Origin: a virus | Direction: 5' to 3' (one strand) | IMG/VR virus record: IMGVR_UViG_3300046737_000215 | Location: 1 to 57,439 of that record | DNA length: 57,439 nucleotides | In this document: positions 1-8,588 of the stretch, piece after piece | How positions within the stretch are numbered: the stretch's first letter is position 1 | How the letters are laid out: each line of letters begins with the position of its first letter | Made by a program: the position numbers and the translations under genes | The notes under the pieces: generated by a model | What the model saw: only the letters and a program-made list of their open reading frames with translations | What the model was told of the DNA's origin: nothing | Databases searched by the model: none

Positions 1-39
1 TTTGGATGTTCTGCGCCCTTGAGCAGACTCGCAGGTTGG
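1..39. repeat. Terminal overlap, left copy
   Basis: The first 39 bases repeat at 57401-57439 with a single difference (a at 27, t at 57427). In the encoded HNH protein this changes Val to Asp in NLR(V/D)CSRAQ. This is the usual signature of an assembly of a circular or circularly permuted genome, not a biological long terminal repeat. Confidence 0.9.
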
Positions 40-259
40 CCCTGCAGTTATTGCTCCTGTCGCCGTCGATGTGGTCAACATCTTTGCCTTCGATTTCCAG
101 GCCCATGCAAGTGGCAACCACTCTATGTAGGGACCTAACCTTGTGTGGCCTGTCCCTGGATACGTAGCCGGTCTGTCCGATACGCCAAGAAGAGGTCGAG
201 ATTTCCTCGAAGTCCTCTGGAGATACCGTGATTACTCCGTTTCGGACGACCAGCTCCAT
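1..259 (-). CDS. HNH-AP2 homing endonuclease, N-terminal part (gene continues across the contig ends)
   Basis: Encodes the first 86 codons of an HNH endonuclease; the rest lies at 57204-57439. The start is the ATG at 257-259, one base after the stop of the upstream gene. The HNH core is visible as VDHIDGDRSNN followed by NLRVCSRAQNIQ. Frame and sequence match the other contig end through the 39-bp overlap, giving a 151-residue protein in total. Free-standing HNH-AP2 endonucleases are common mobile genes in phages; they cut DNA and spread by homing. It follows the ssDNA-binding-like gene on the same strand. Partial only because of where the circular map was opened. Confidence 0.85.
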   Translation of the reverse strand, partial: MELVVRNGVITVSPEDFEEISTSSWRIGQTGYVSRDRPHKVRSLHRVVATCMGLEIEGKDVDHIDGDRSNNCRANLRVCSRAQNIQ

Positions 260-260
260 G

Positions 261-1022
261 TCAGCCCCCGAACTTGGCGCGAAGTGCAGCCTCTTTCAGC
301 TGCTCCTTCGTGCCCTTCAAGTAGAAGTAGCCTGGAGCGTTGGGGTTAGGCTTCCAACCTGCCTGAACGGCCAGCGCGAGTGCGTCGACCGCGGGCTCTT
401 CCGACTCCTCCTCGACTGGAGCCGGCGGGGTCTCATCATCTGAAGGCTCCGAGCCCTCAAACGTCGTGCTGATTTGGAGATTGGCGGAGAGGGGAAAGAA
501 CTCGTAAGTGACTGACTTCTGGCCCGTCTTTGGGTTCGACTTGCGAAGGCCCGTGCGCTTATCGAAGTACGGCGAGACCACCAAGAATGCCTCGGCGCCT
601 GACTGGACGAGCGGGAGCTCGCTCTTTTCGCGCGACGAGTTGGCGATGGTGTTGCCAGCGTACGAGACGTTGCGCGAGTTGGCCGAGAAGAACTCGTTGT
701 CAACGCGAAAGCCTGCCTTGTCCCTAGAAAAACCCGCGAATGCGCCGACGACCGTCGCGATGGTGCCGCGAGCCTTCTCGGCCATCCATGCCTTCGAGTA
801 GCCGGAATGCATGATGAGTTCGGCTGCCGTGCGCCCGGCGAGGGGGCCTGCTGTCACCACTAGATCTACCTGAGTACGGTCACCGCCATTTGCACCGAAG
901 TGGTCGCAAATGTCAGTTACACGGACACGGTAGACTGCTTGATTGCCATTGTTGCCGGCGGGGAGTTTGTCGCGGTTGACTCGGCTCGTATCAACGCGCC
1001 CGGATGAGAAGAAGCTGGACAT
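261..1022 (-). CDS. Putative ssDNA-binding protein
   Basis: A 253-residue protein. Residues about 30-180 look like a beta-rich OB-type domain (VYRVRVTDICDHFG, then a segment resembling the DUF669-type phage proteins with AGPLAGRTAAELIMHSG). An acidic Pro/Glu linker follows (about 195-215), then a short C-terminal domain ending KGTKEQLKEAALRAKFGG. An acidic tail region is typical of ssDNA-binding proteins that recruit partners. The ATG follows AGAGAT at good spacing. The neighbours are a helicase and a RecB-like nuclease, which fits replication or recombination. The family assignment is inferred from shape and context, not from a clear motif. Confidence 0.5.
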   Translation of the reverse strand: MSSFFSSGRVDTSRVNRDKLPAGNNGNQAVYRVRVTDICDHFGANGGDRTQVDLVVTAGPLAGRTAAELIMHSGYSKAWMAEKARGTIATVVGAFAGFSRDKAGFRVDNEFFSANSRNVSYAGNTIANSSREKSELPLVQSGAEAFLVVSPYFDKRTGLRKSNPKTGQKSVTYEFFPLSANLQISTTFEGSEPSDDETPPAPVEEESEEPAVDALALAVQAGWKPNPNAPGYFYLKGTKEQLKEAALRAKFGG

Positions 1023-1067
1023 GTTTATCTCTTTGTTTTTGGAGTTAGGGGTTTCGGTGACTGTTCT

Positions 1068-1096
1068 AAGGTACCTGACGGCCTAGTGCCCGTCAA
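1068..1096 (-). promoter_or_regulatory. Sigma70-like promoter for the ssDNA-binding-like gene
   Basis: On the minus strand TTGACG (1091-1096) is followed by a 17-base spacer and TACCTT (1068-1073). The leader to the ATG at 1022 is about 40 nt. The -35 is the same as those at 8212 and 12352. Confidence 0.55.
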
Positions 1097-1102
1097 CATC
1101 TT

Positions 1103-1489
1103 TTATTCGAGGGTCAATATAGGCTCAACCCTTACGACGGCTCGACCGTCCGACGACAACCCTACCGCGCATGCATAGGGAGAGTCAACACCCGCGACCT
1201 TGACGAGCCCGGAGGCGTCGTCGAAGCGGAGAATCCCGCCCCACTCCAACGGCTTCGAGCCGGTCACCGCGAGCGTCAAGAAGGCGTGGTTTAGGGTATC
1301 CCACTTCGCCGACAAGAACCCGACGGGCTTGCCGGTTAGGCGGTGCTGGAGCTCGCACGCGGTCGTATCGCCCCGAGCCGAGCACTCGCCGACCGAGAGG
1401 TCGTGTACGGCCGCCGCGCATCGCACCAACGCCGCCGTAGGGTGCTCTTGGAGGAGGAAAATCACTTCGGCTAGGAGCAGGAGGTTCAT
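1103..1489 (-). CDS. Hypothetical protein, 128 aa
   Basis: The start is the ATG at 1489, preceded by GAG and just after the stop of the helicase gene (1500), so it is probably coupled to it. The sequence begins MNLLLLAEVIFLLQEHP and holds several Cys residues (CAAAVHDLSVGEC, TACELQ). The second half reads like a beta domain (WGGILRFDDASGLVKVAGVD). I do not recognise the family. Position between the helicase and the ssDNA-binding-like protein suggests an accessory replication protein. Confidence 0.6.
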   Translation of the reverse strand: MNLLLLAEVIFLLQEHPTAALVRCAAAVHDLSVGECSARGDTTACELQHRLTGKPVGFLSAKWDTLNHAFLTLAVTGSKPLEWGGILRFDDASGLVKVAGVDSPYACAVGLSSDGRAVVRVEPILTLE

Positions 1490-1499
1490 CTCGTAGAGA

Positions 1500-3362
1500 C
1501 TACGCGTCGCCGTCCGAAGAGTCAACGCTTCCGACGACAGTCGACCATCTTCGGCCTTCCTCGGGTAGCCGTTCAGGCATCTCGTTCTCGAAATAGCAAA
1601 GCTTAGACGCCGAGCCGCTTAGGCGCTGGGCGAAGTTCTGGGCGAGCCCGACTTGGCGCCAAAACCTAGCCAAACAGCTCCCAGAGCCGCAGTACACGAA
1701 GTTCTCTACCTTCTCGCCGGTGAAACCTGGGCGATGTACGCGGGCTAAAGCCTGTTCTTGCGGAGCGCAAAGCCACAGCTGCCTGGAAATCCCTTTCGCC
1801 TGGAGTCCGTCGGTCCCTGTCCCGACCGCGGCCATCGACAACACCGCCGACTCGCCGTTCTTCAGACGAGTCACGTGACGCCCCGAGGCGTCGGTCTTGC
1901 CCCCGGAGAAGTACGGCAGCCCGAGGTCTTTAGACAGCCGCTCGCCGAGAGCGCGCCACGACACCCACACGTACGCGGGGCCGTCCTTGAGGAAGCGACG
2001 GACTTCCTCGACGACTTCGTCTGAAATCCACACCGGCTTAGACGGCGGCTCTCGAAGACCCGTAGCCGCCGAGTAGTCGAGCTTCGCTTGGCGCCACGCG
2101 GCTAGGGTCTCGGCATGCTCCGGGAGTATGCCGCGCTCGACGGCGTCGCGGACCATAAACTCGCTGTCTAAGTTCAACCCCGGGAGGTATTTGATGGTAT
2201 TGCGAACGGCGGACGCCCACGCACTCGACGCCTGCTTATACTCCTCTGGAGGTGCTGGGTCCTGGATTTGGTAGAAGCCGAAGGACAGCGTGTTCAACGG
2301 CCTGGCCAAAGATTGAGCGTCCGCGAGCAAAGTGCCATCGGCCAACGCCCACGCGGGCCGGTCGTTCTCTTCGTCGCCCTCCAGCAGCCGCACGTATTCT
2401 TGCTCGATGGCCTCGTCCTCGTTCTGGACGTAGTAAGGTTTTAGGTCCGCCGGTATTTGCAAGGGCCCGTCGGCGGACCCAACGACGCCTGCCGTTTCGA
2501 GGATTCGCTGCCCGATGAGCTCGCAAACCGCACCCCGGGCGTCTTCCGAAAAGTCGGCGGTTTCGTACGCGGTGCGAAGCCCAGGCGGCATGTGCGACAG
2601 CAGCGCCCCCGGGTCCGTGCGCTTGCCCTTGGACGGGCGCGGGTCCGTGGCGTCGGACCACGCCTGAAGCTCCTTCCACTCCCTTGGGAGCGGCGAGCGG
2701 TCGCGTAGGGCCCAGTACATAATGTGCGCGGCGTCTGACAGCGAGCGCCGGATAAGCGTCCCGGACATCGCCACTACGATGGTCTCTGGGTGGCCTTCTA
2801 GGTACCTCCCGACTCGTCGAGTGCCGGCGGCCGACACGTCGCCAAAGCGATGCGCCTCATCTAGTACCACCATATCGGGGCGGAGCCGTTGGATGATATC
2901 CGGGTAGATTTGCTGGCCGTCCGGGAGCGTCTTTGCCCCCGAGCCCGGGGAGGATATCTTCTCGTACGACAGCACCGAGACGTCCTCGAATGTCGGGATG
3001 CGCCAATGCTGGTGCAACCGGCGCCATGTCTCCTCGGCGTCCACGAGCATTGACGCGGGTACCACCAGCAGCGGGCGCTTCGGGCGCATAATCGCGATGG
3101 ACGCCGCCGCGATGAGCGTCTTACCGCCGCCGGTACGCACCGGGAGAACCGCACCCCGACTCTCCCACATCTCCTTGAGGGCGAGAGCTTGAGTCGGGTA
3201 CAGCGCCCCGGGCCAAGGACTGTCCGAGCGCGCCAGGAGCTTAGTCAACTCGGCGGCGAGCGCCCGAGACTCGGCGGAGTTCGGGTCGGGTACCGCGCGG
3301 CGCGGCAAATCAAATATCCGATTTAGCTCGGGTCCGTCCGAGACGCTGTGAAACACGGGCAT
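1500..3362 (-). CDS. SF2 DEAH-box helicase (SNF2/restriction-helicase-like)
   Basis: A 620-residue superfamily 2 helicase. Motif I is RTGGGKT (76-82), motif II is DEAH (168-171), motif III is SGT (about 200-202), and the C-terminal half carries QALARVHRPG, which fits motif VI. An ATP-dependent DNA translocase or unwindase is expected. It is encoded directly downstream of the RecB-like nuclease; a helicase plus PD-(D/E)XK nuclease pair suggests end processing or recombination during replication. The intergenic gap is about 40 bases and the downstream small gene starts just past its stop. Confidence 0.85.
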   Translation of the reverse strand: MPVFHSVSDGPELNRIFDLPRRAVPDPNSAESRALAAELTKLLARSDSPWPGALYPTQALALKEMWESRGAVLPVRTGGGKTLIAAASIAIMRPKRPLLVVPASMLVDAEETWRRLHQHWRIPTFEDVSVLSYEKISSPGSGAKTLPDGQQIYPDIIQRLRPDMVVLDEAHRFGDVSAAGTRRVGRYLEGHPETIVVAMSGTLIRRSLSDAAHIMYWALRDRSPLPREWKELQAWSDATDPRPSKGKRTDPGALLSHMPPGLRTAYETADFSEDARGAVCELIGQRILETAGVVGSADGPLQIPADLKPYYVQNEDEAIEQEYVRLLEGDEENDRPAWALADGTLLADAQSLARPLNTLSFGFYQIQDPAPPEEYKQASSAWASAVRNTIKYLPGLNLDSEFMVRDAVERGILPEHAETLAAWRQAKLDYSAATGLREPPSKPVWISDEVVEEVRRFLKDGPAYVWVSWRALGERLSKDLGLPYFSGGKTDASGRHVTRLKNGESAVLSMAAVGTGTDGLQAKGISRQLWLCAPQEQALARVHRPGFTGEKVENFVYCGSGSCLARFWRQVGLAQNFAQRLSGSASKLCYFENEMPERLPEEGRRWSTVVGSVDSSDGDA

Positions 3363-3403
3363 TGGTCGAACCTTATCCTATTCGTGTCTGAGATGCGAGA
3401 GAA

Positions 3404-4780
3404 TCAGCGGGGCGCGAGCAGGCGGTCGAGCTTCGCTTCGATGCGCTCCAGCGTCGTGCGCAAATCGGAGTGGTAGAAGACGCCGGGGTCGGTGGGCTGC
3501 TGGACGACGGGCGCCGCGACGAAGGACATAGGCGCCTCTTCGGCCACGAACACGTCCTGGGGCTCGGCAACGAATGCCGGCACTTCGACCACTTCGACCT
3601 TAGCCGCCTTGACCTTTTTGGCCTTCGGCGCCTTGACTGGCTTTTCGACCACGACGACGGGCTCAACGCCTTCGCCTTCGGCCGCTGCTTCCGGGGTGGC
3701 GTAGGGCGCTTTGCCGGCGGCTTCCGGGGCGTTGATGAATCCGGCTTCGACGGTAGCCGGCGCCGGGCGCGCGGGCCTACGGGCGGCTAGGTACTCGGCA
3801 ACCAGCTTCTCCGCTTCGAGTTCCTCTTCTTCGGGCGGCGCGGGCGGGGCTTCGTCTAGCTCGCCAGCAGCCTCAACGGCGGCCCAACCTTCCGGTGCGG
3901 CGGGCTCTTCGTCTGCCGGCGGCGCGGGGGGCGCTTCGTCGTCTACGGGGGGAGGCGGCGGGGCGTCGTCGGTTTCGAGGGCGAGGGCGGAGTTGCGGAT
4001 GGAGTCGAGGAAGTTGCGCATTGATAGCTCCTGGTTGTTGTCGAGGTTGAGAGGATCAGATTGAAACACGCCGCGAGCCTTAGTGCAACGTTCTGCTTGT
4101 CCGCACGGACGATTGAATGCGTTGCAATACGAGGCGCGATACGGAACGTCGTTAGCTTTCGGGCGGATAGCGTATAGCTCGTTCATCTCTTGCGCGTGGC
4201 CGTGCATGGTGGCGTAGGCCGCCTCGGTGGCCTGGCGGTCGAAGTTGCACTCGACCAACCGAGTAGTGAACGGGGCCTTCGATTGGATGTACGCCCAATG
4301 CCCGGTCACCGTCTCGGCGCCTTCGCAAAACTCCCTCGTGGCGTACAAAGTACTTTGCGGGTCAATCTTGCCGTCCGCGTCCACTAGCAGCCCACCCGAC
4401 TCCCGGAGCGCCCACTTGAGGTCGTTAGTGGTCTTAGCGTCGCCAACGATGCGATGACTGGGCGCGTCGCCTGCGCGGCGCCAGTCCGTGTAGCCCAGCC
4501 AGTTCACGCCTTGGATGTGTAGGCGGAACTCCTCTTCCGAAGCGGAGGTCTCCTTGCTGGGAAAGTGCGGATGGTCCGAGAACATCGCCAGCCACTTCTT
4601 GGTCACCGGATGCTTCGGGAACGTGCCGTTCTTGATCCACTCCTCTATTTCGGCGTGGACCTCGGTTCCGAGCGTCGTTGCGGCCGTGGACTCCTCGCGG
4701 AAGCCCTCGATGCGCTCGAACACCCATCGGCGAGGGCAGCCTAAATATGTCTTCAATGAGGACGCTGACAAGGGTTTCAT
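3404..4780 (-). CDS. RecB/Cas4-like PD-(D/E)XK nuclease with probable Fe-S cluster and long acidic tail
   Basis: A 458-residue protein. Residues 1-260 match the RecB/AddB/Cas4-type nuclease layout: SASSLKTYLGCPRRW with Cys15, His42 in GTEVHAE, Asp99, and Asp114-Ala-Lys116 in VGDAKT. The later cysteines in CNAFNRPCGQAERC together with Cys15 would supply the four ligands of a [4Fe-4S] cluster. Residues about 265-400 are a Pro/Ala/Glu-rich tail, then a short predicted coiled coil (LERIEAKLDRLL). The ATG at 4780 is preferred to the upstream in-frame GTG. It is the first gene of the leftward replication operon, diverging from the primase gene. Confidence 0.8.
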   Translation of the reverse strand: MKPLSASSLKTYLGCPRRWVFERIEGFREESTAATTLGTEVHAEIEEWIKNGTFPKHPVTKKWLAMFSDHPHFPSKETSASEEEFRLHIQGVNWLGYTDWRRAGDAPSHRIVGDAKTTNDLKWALRESGGLLVDADGKIDPQSTLYATREFCEGAETVTGHWAYIQSKAPFTTRLVECNFDRQATEAAYATMHGHAQEMNELYAIRPKANDVPYRASYCNAFNRPCGQAERCTKARGVFQSDPLNLDNNQELSMRNFLDSIRNSALALETDDAPPPPPVDDEAPPAPPADEEPAAPEGWAAVEAAGELDEAPPAPPEEEELEAEKLVAEYLAARRPARPAPATVEAGFINAPEAAGKAPYATPEAAAEGEGVEPVVVVEKPVKAPKAKKVKAAKVEVVEVPAFVAEPQDVFVAEEAPMSFVAAPVVQQPTDPGVFYHSDLRTTLERIEAKLDRLLAPR

Positions 4781-4783
4781 GTG

Positions 4784-4800
4784 TCCCACTCTAACCTACC
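4784..4800 (-). promoter_or_regulatory. TAGGTTA element upstream of the RecB-like gene
   Basis: Minus strand GGTAGGTTAGAGTGGG lies 11 bases before the ATG at 4780, in the divergent gap to the primase gene. The same (T/A)AGGTTA word is found upstream of several other genes (13935, 30420, 37335, 48773, 48834, 53617). The -35 here is poor, so a -10 role is inferred. Confidence 0.4.
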
Positions 4801-4839
4801 GGCTTGCTCGATGCCAGCGAATAGGGCTATTCTCTGCGA

Positions 4840-5892
4840 ATGCTCGTCGCTGCGCCCAAGAATCTCGGTACCTGGACTATCTCTCTCCACGACGTCGGCT
4901 CAAAAAGCGACGGGGGCATCTACACTTGTGACCTCTCGGGGCGGCTGACGTTCCGGACGCGTGCGGAGCGTCGGGCTTGGCTGAACCCGACTAAGCGGCA
5001 AGGCAACACGAAGTTCGCGCACGGCGGATTCGTCCCGGCGCTCTTTGGCGACTCTCTGGAGCGCAAAAACTGGAACGCGAGGGGCACGGACGCTTGGGTG
5101 GTGCTGGACTTCGACGGGCTGCCTACGGAGGCCGCTAGCCGCTTCGGCGCGCTGGCGCCGCTCACCGGAGAGTGGCTGACGTCTTACTCCCAAGGCATCA
5201 AACCCGGTGGTCGCATCCGGATGGTGCTAGAGCTCGACCGGGCGCTCAAGTACGACAAGTCATCCGGGGTTGACGAGGTGTCGCCTGCCCGCGCGGCGGC
5301 GTCTTATTACGTGGCGGAGCTCCTTGGGCTAGACGCCGAGGCGCTGGCCGAGAGCAACGTAATCGACCGACTTTGCTGGAGAGTCAGCCAGTACTATAAT
5401 ACGCCTTGCCACGACCCTAAGCGCCCCGGAGACACGTACTTCGCGGAGCTCAACGGTGGCCACGTGCTCTCGGTCGACGCGCTGCTCGCGAAAGGCCGCT
5501 CGCTGGTCAAAGTCTTAGCCGGGGCAACGCCGCTCAAGCCGGGCGAATACCCGGCTCCGACCCCCCGAGACCGGGAGCTGGCGCTGGAAGACCTAGAGAC
5601 CGTATGTAGCTGGCTCGAGGCTCACCGGGGCAGCGGCTTCGGCTACTCGTACGTCCACGTCAAGCGCCTCGGGGGTCGCGTCGCCCTCGGGCAGCTGGCG
5701 TTCGACGAGGCGGAGGACTGCCTGCTCTCCGCGGTCGCAGATGGGCTGGACGCTGAGGCAGAGGAGTCCTCGACGAAGCCCGACGCGGATTTGCTCGCTC
5801 GACGAGAGGCGTATGTTAGAGCATGGCTGAACGACCCGTACGTCCACTCGGGCCTAATCGCCTCAAAGCTGGAGTTCTCGCGTGAAGCTTGA
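4840..5892 (+). CDS. Archaeo-eukaryotic-type primase/primase-polymerase
   Basis: A 350-residue protein with primase (AEP) motifs in order: the catalytic DxD in VVLDFDG (90-92), then SYSQ (115-118) followed by GGRIRMVLELDRAL, which fits the basic/His motif segment, and later DRLCWRVSQYY, typical of the last core strand. A helical C-terminal region follows. Expected role: synthesis of primers at phage replication forks. It overlaps the next gene (helicase) by 11 bases, so the two are made together. It is transcribed away from the recombination operon. Confidence 0.75.
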   Translation: MLVAAPKNLGTWTISLHDVGSKSDGGIYTCDLSGRLTFRTRAERRAWLNPTKRQGNTKFAHGGFVPALFGDSLERKNWNARGTDAWVVLDFDGLPTEAASRFGALAPLTGEWLTSYSQGIKPGGRIRMVLELDRALKYDKSSGVDEVSPARAAASYYVAELLGLDAEALAESNVIDRLCWRVSQYYNTPCHDPKRPGDTYFAELNGGHVLSVDALLAKGRSLVKVLAGATPLKPGEYPAPTPRDRELALEDLETVCSWLEAHRGSGFGYSYVHVKRLGGRVALGQLAFDEAEDCLLSAVADGLDAEAEESSTKPDADLLARREAYVRAWLNDPYVHSGLIASKLEFSREA

Positions 5893-7924
5893 TTTCTCGC
5901 CGCCTGCGCGGCGTACGCTCAAGGTCCACCAACCGTACACCGGCACCGGCAAGTCCTACGCCGCGGCTGGGTACTTGGCGGAAGTTGCTGCGTATCCGGT
6001 TCAGGACAACGGCCAGCCGCTTCTGAAGGTCACGTACGCCGCTCCGTCTCACCGGGTGGCCTCGGATATGGAGCGCGCGCTAGCCGAGCGCGGAGTGCCT
6101 TCCGAGACGGTCGTACACCGGTGGTCCGTGCTGATGGCCCGCGAGGACCTCGACGGCACCGTCACGCCGAGTTGCCAGCGCGCTGAGGAAATCCAAATCC
6201 TCATCGAAGCCGGCACGGGGCTTCAGCCGCGAAAGGTTTGCATCTCCTGTCCGTTCCGGCAAGAGTGCCCCGCCCACGCCGCGGCTCTCCGGGACGACGT
6301 CCGGGCGAAGACCGCCGCCATTGAGATTGTCACCCACGCTGCGCTGGGCGGAGACGCCGCGGAGCAGCCGCTGATTTGCGACGAGCCGCCTGGGTACCTG
6401 GACGATGTTTCCGTGTCGAGCGAAGTGTTGTCGTGGATTCGTGGCGACCAGCCCCTTCACGGGGTGTTGGTTCACGAGCGCGAAGTTGCCCGGCAAATCG
6501 CCAGGGCTTGGCTCCGGGGCGCGGACCCGTACGCTCCGGCGGCGGGATACGCCCGCGAGGACGAGGACGGCAACCTCGTCGAGCGGGAGACCATCGGCCA
6601 GTGGTTGGCGCACCGAGATGGCTCGGCGTTCGACGTGGTCAACGGCCACGACCTCCCGCGCGGAGCGTCGGCGCAAACCTTAGCGACAATCCGGGGTGTT
6701 CGAGATGTGCTGCGTCTGGCGGCGTGGGACCTTCGCCGAGGGCACCCACGCCGCAAGGGCACGAAGGCTGTCGACGTGTCCATCCCGGCAGCGGCGATTA
6801 TGCGCCTGCGTGAGCAAGGCGGCATTCTCCTCGATGGAACGCCGTGGCTGACTGCCTTGACCGAGCTATTCGACACCCTCGAAGTGTTCCCGGCCGAGGA
6901 GCCAAACTGGGCTAGCTTGCCGGTGACTCGTCAGTGGCGCGAGTCCAACGGAGTAGCCAAAGTCCGTCTATGCCACTCGTATTGGGACGGTGCGCGGTTT
7001 AACGATGAGCCTGGTTGCCGTCGAGTCGACGACGTCTCGGTGCCCGGGGTGAACTGGCCTCTGGTTTTGAACGAGCTTCGGCGCGCGTTGTCGGAGGTCT
7101 CCGGGACGGTGTTGCTCGGGTCGTTCAAGCTGGTCGTCGATGTGCTCTCCGGGAAGATCAAGGACCACGTCGAACGCGACGGGGCGTTGGCGCCGCTCGA
7201 GAAGGTGCGCCTGAGCGCGCTGGAGGCGTGTAGGCGCCTCGTGACCGAGCGAGGCGTACAGAGCTGCTCCTTCGGCGCCGTACGGTCTAGGAACGACTGG
7301 CAGGACGTCCAGGCGGTGTTGGTGGTCGGGTCTCCGTTCATGTCCGCCCAACGCACGGCGGAGGCGCTAGGCATCGATGAGAGCGACGTCGAGGCGGCTC
7401 GGTGCGAGTACGCCCAAGGCGAGCTCATCCAAACGGCGGAACGCGGTCGGTCGGTGCGCCGAACCGAGGCGAACCCGCTGACGCTGACGATCGTTTGCGC
7501 TTCCAAGTGCCTGCCCAAGGGCTGGGGCGTCAAAACCCGGCGCACTCTCCCGACAACGGCAGACGAACGCCGCCAAGACGCCGCGCTGGCTCTCCACGTG
7601 GCCATCTCGGTGCACGGCGAGGATGGCGTTAAAGCCGCCCTAGTGCCCAACCACGGAGACCGGTCGTGGCGCAAGTGGATGGGCGGGGAGGTCGATTTGT
7701 CATCGGTGGACGGGCTGCTTGCGGAGCTTTGCAAAGGCGAGCAGAAGACGCCCATCCCGAGAGAGTACCTCCGGGAGACGCAAAACGAGTGGAGACGTCT
7801 ACTTGGCGAGGTGTCGGCTGCCGAGAGCCAGGGCGCATATCGCAAACAGCTGAACAAGTACGTAGGAAGAGGCCGACTATGGCTAATCCCGCTTTGTTTA
7901 GGTCAGTACCTGGAAAGCCTCTAA
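5882..7924 (+). CDS. DEAD/DEAH-like replicative helicase with Cys cluster
   Basis: A 680-residue ATPase starting at a GTG that overlaps the stop of the primase gene. Walker A is TGTGKS (20-25) and Walker B-like residues are in LICDEPPG (around 165-172). Between them is CISCPFRQEC, a likely metal or Fe-S site as in XPD/DinG-type helicases. Coupling to the primase suggests a primase-helicase pair that drives the fork. The C-terminal 400 residues do not show motifs I can name. Confidence 0.7.
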   Translation: MKLDFSPPARRTLKVHQPYTGTGKSYAAAGYLAEVAAYPVQDNGQPLLKVTYAAPSHRVASDMERALAERGVPSETVVHRWSVLMAREDLDGTVTPSCQRAEEIQILIEAGTGLQPRKVCISCPFRQECPAHAAALRDDVRAKTAAIEIVTHAALGGDAAEQPLICDEPPGYLDDVSVSSEVLSWIRGDQPLHGVLVHEREVARQIARAWLRGADPYAPAAGYAREDEDGNLVERETIGQWLAHRDGSAFDVVNGHDLPRGASAQTLATIRGVRDVLRLAAWDLRRGHPRRKGTKAVDVSIPAAAIMRLREQGGILLDGTPWLTALTELFDTLEVFPAEEPNWASLPVTRQWRESNGVAKVRLCHSYWDGARFNDEPGCRRVDDVSVPGVNWPLVLNELRRALSEVSGTVLLGSFKLVVDVLSGKIKDHVERDGALAPLEKVRLSALEACRRLVTERGVQSCSFGAVRSRNDWQDVQAVLVVGSPFMSAQRTAEALGIDESDVEAARCEYAQGELIQTAERGRSVRRTEANPLTLTIVCASKCLPKGWGVKTRRTLPTTADERRQDAALALHVAISVHGEDGVKAALVPNHGDRSWRKWMGGEVDLSSVDGLLAELCKGEQKTPIPREYLRETQNEWRRLLGEVSAAESQGAYRKQLNKYVGRGRLWLIPLCLGQYLESL

Positions 7925-8074
7925 GCCCGAATCCGTGAGTTTCCTCCGGTGTGCGTAGGGGCACTTCTGTTGAGGCGATTCGAGCGATTCCAGCTACTTA
8001 GCGAGTCGGCGTCCATCCGGTAAATCCCGAATAGCCGAATGAAAACACTAGGCGGTCTGCGCTTTCTCACACAG

Positions 8075-8123
8075 CGGAACGAGTGCCAATAGAGATATCT
8101 CAGACTCTCTGGCACTCGTTCCG
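8075..8123. repeat. Loop-conserved hairpin element, copy 1
   Basis: A perfect 14-bp inverted repeat (8075-8088 and 8110-8123) encloses a 21-base loop that contains the 10-bp palindrome GAGATATCTC (8092-8101). Copy 2 at 37563-37635 has a loop differing at one base and a stem in which one base pair is changed on both sides (G:C here, T:A there). No T-run follows, so a terminator is not obvious. Confidence 0.9.
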
Positions 8124-8211
8124 ACCTTTGAGATAACTCACACCTCCGGATAGGCGGCTACCGGCGGTCGCTGAGCGAGACTCGGGATGGGCGAGCTTCG
8201 GCGCTTCGGGA

Positions 8212-8240
8212 TTGACGCCCTTCGCCAAACACGATAAAAA
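8212..8240 (+). promoter_or_regulatory. Promoter for a leaderless transcript
   Basis: TTGACG (8212-8217), a 17-base spacer, then TAAAAA (8235-8240). The expected start of transcription (about 8247) coincides with the ATG at 8248, so the mRNA would have no leader. Confidence 0.65.
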
Positions 8241-8247
8241 GTTACTT

Positions 8248-8580
8248 ATGAACTGCCTGCCGCCCCCCGCCCTCGAAACCGCCCTCTGCCACGTCGCCCA
8301 TCCGGGAGATTGCGAGTGCACCCTCTGCCTGCCTACGCGCCGCCTAATCGCCGCCTGGCCCGTCCACGGGACGTTCTGCGGCTGCGAGCATTGCCTTCGA
8401 GCGAAGGTCGCCCGCATCGACGCCTTCGCCGAGGGCTTGCTGGCCGGCCTCGCCGCCGCCCCAGAGACCGTAGAAGGCCCGCAAAGGGTCGGGGCGCCAG
8501 TCAGCTACCCCCAAGACGTTTTCGGGGCTTCTAGCAGCCCTACGCGCCGCCCGCCGCCCCCTCTGCCGTCCAGGCGCTAG
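8248..8580 (+). CDS. Small protein with duplicated zinc-knuckle motif
   Basis: A 110-residue protein. Residues 18-27 and 40-49 repeat the same metal-binding spacing, H-x3-C-x-C-x2-C (HPGDCECTLC and HGTFCGCEHC). The last 50 residues are Pro/Ser/Arg-rich and look disordered. No ribosome binding site is present; the start fits a leaderless transcript from the promoter at 8212. HxxxCxCxxC-type motifs occur in small phage DNA-binding or regulatory proteins. It is read towards the convergent tail gene. No family name is given. Confidence 0.6.
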   Translation: MNCLPPPALETALCHVAHPGDCECTLCLPTRRLIAAWPVHGTFCGCEHCLRAKVARIDAFAEGLLAGLAAAPETVEGPQRVGAPVSYPQDVFGASSSPTRRPPPPLPSRR

Positions 8581-8588
8581 AGGTAGCC

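Larger units (their letters stand above)
7925..8247. other. Non-coding region between the helicase and the zinc-knuckle gene
   Basis: About 320 bases with no supported gene. It holds the hairpin element at 8075-8123 and the promoter at 8212-8240. I see nothing else clear in it. Confidence 0.7.

Noticed and set aside
8075-8123. Hairpin considered as a Rho-independent terminator.
   Set aside because: No T-run on either side; the conserved loop and the second copy in a divergent region argue for another role.
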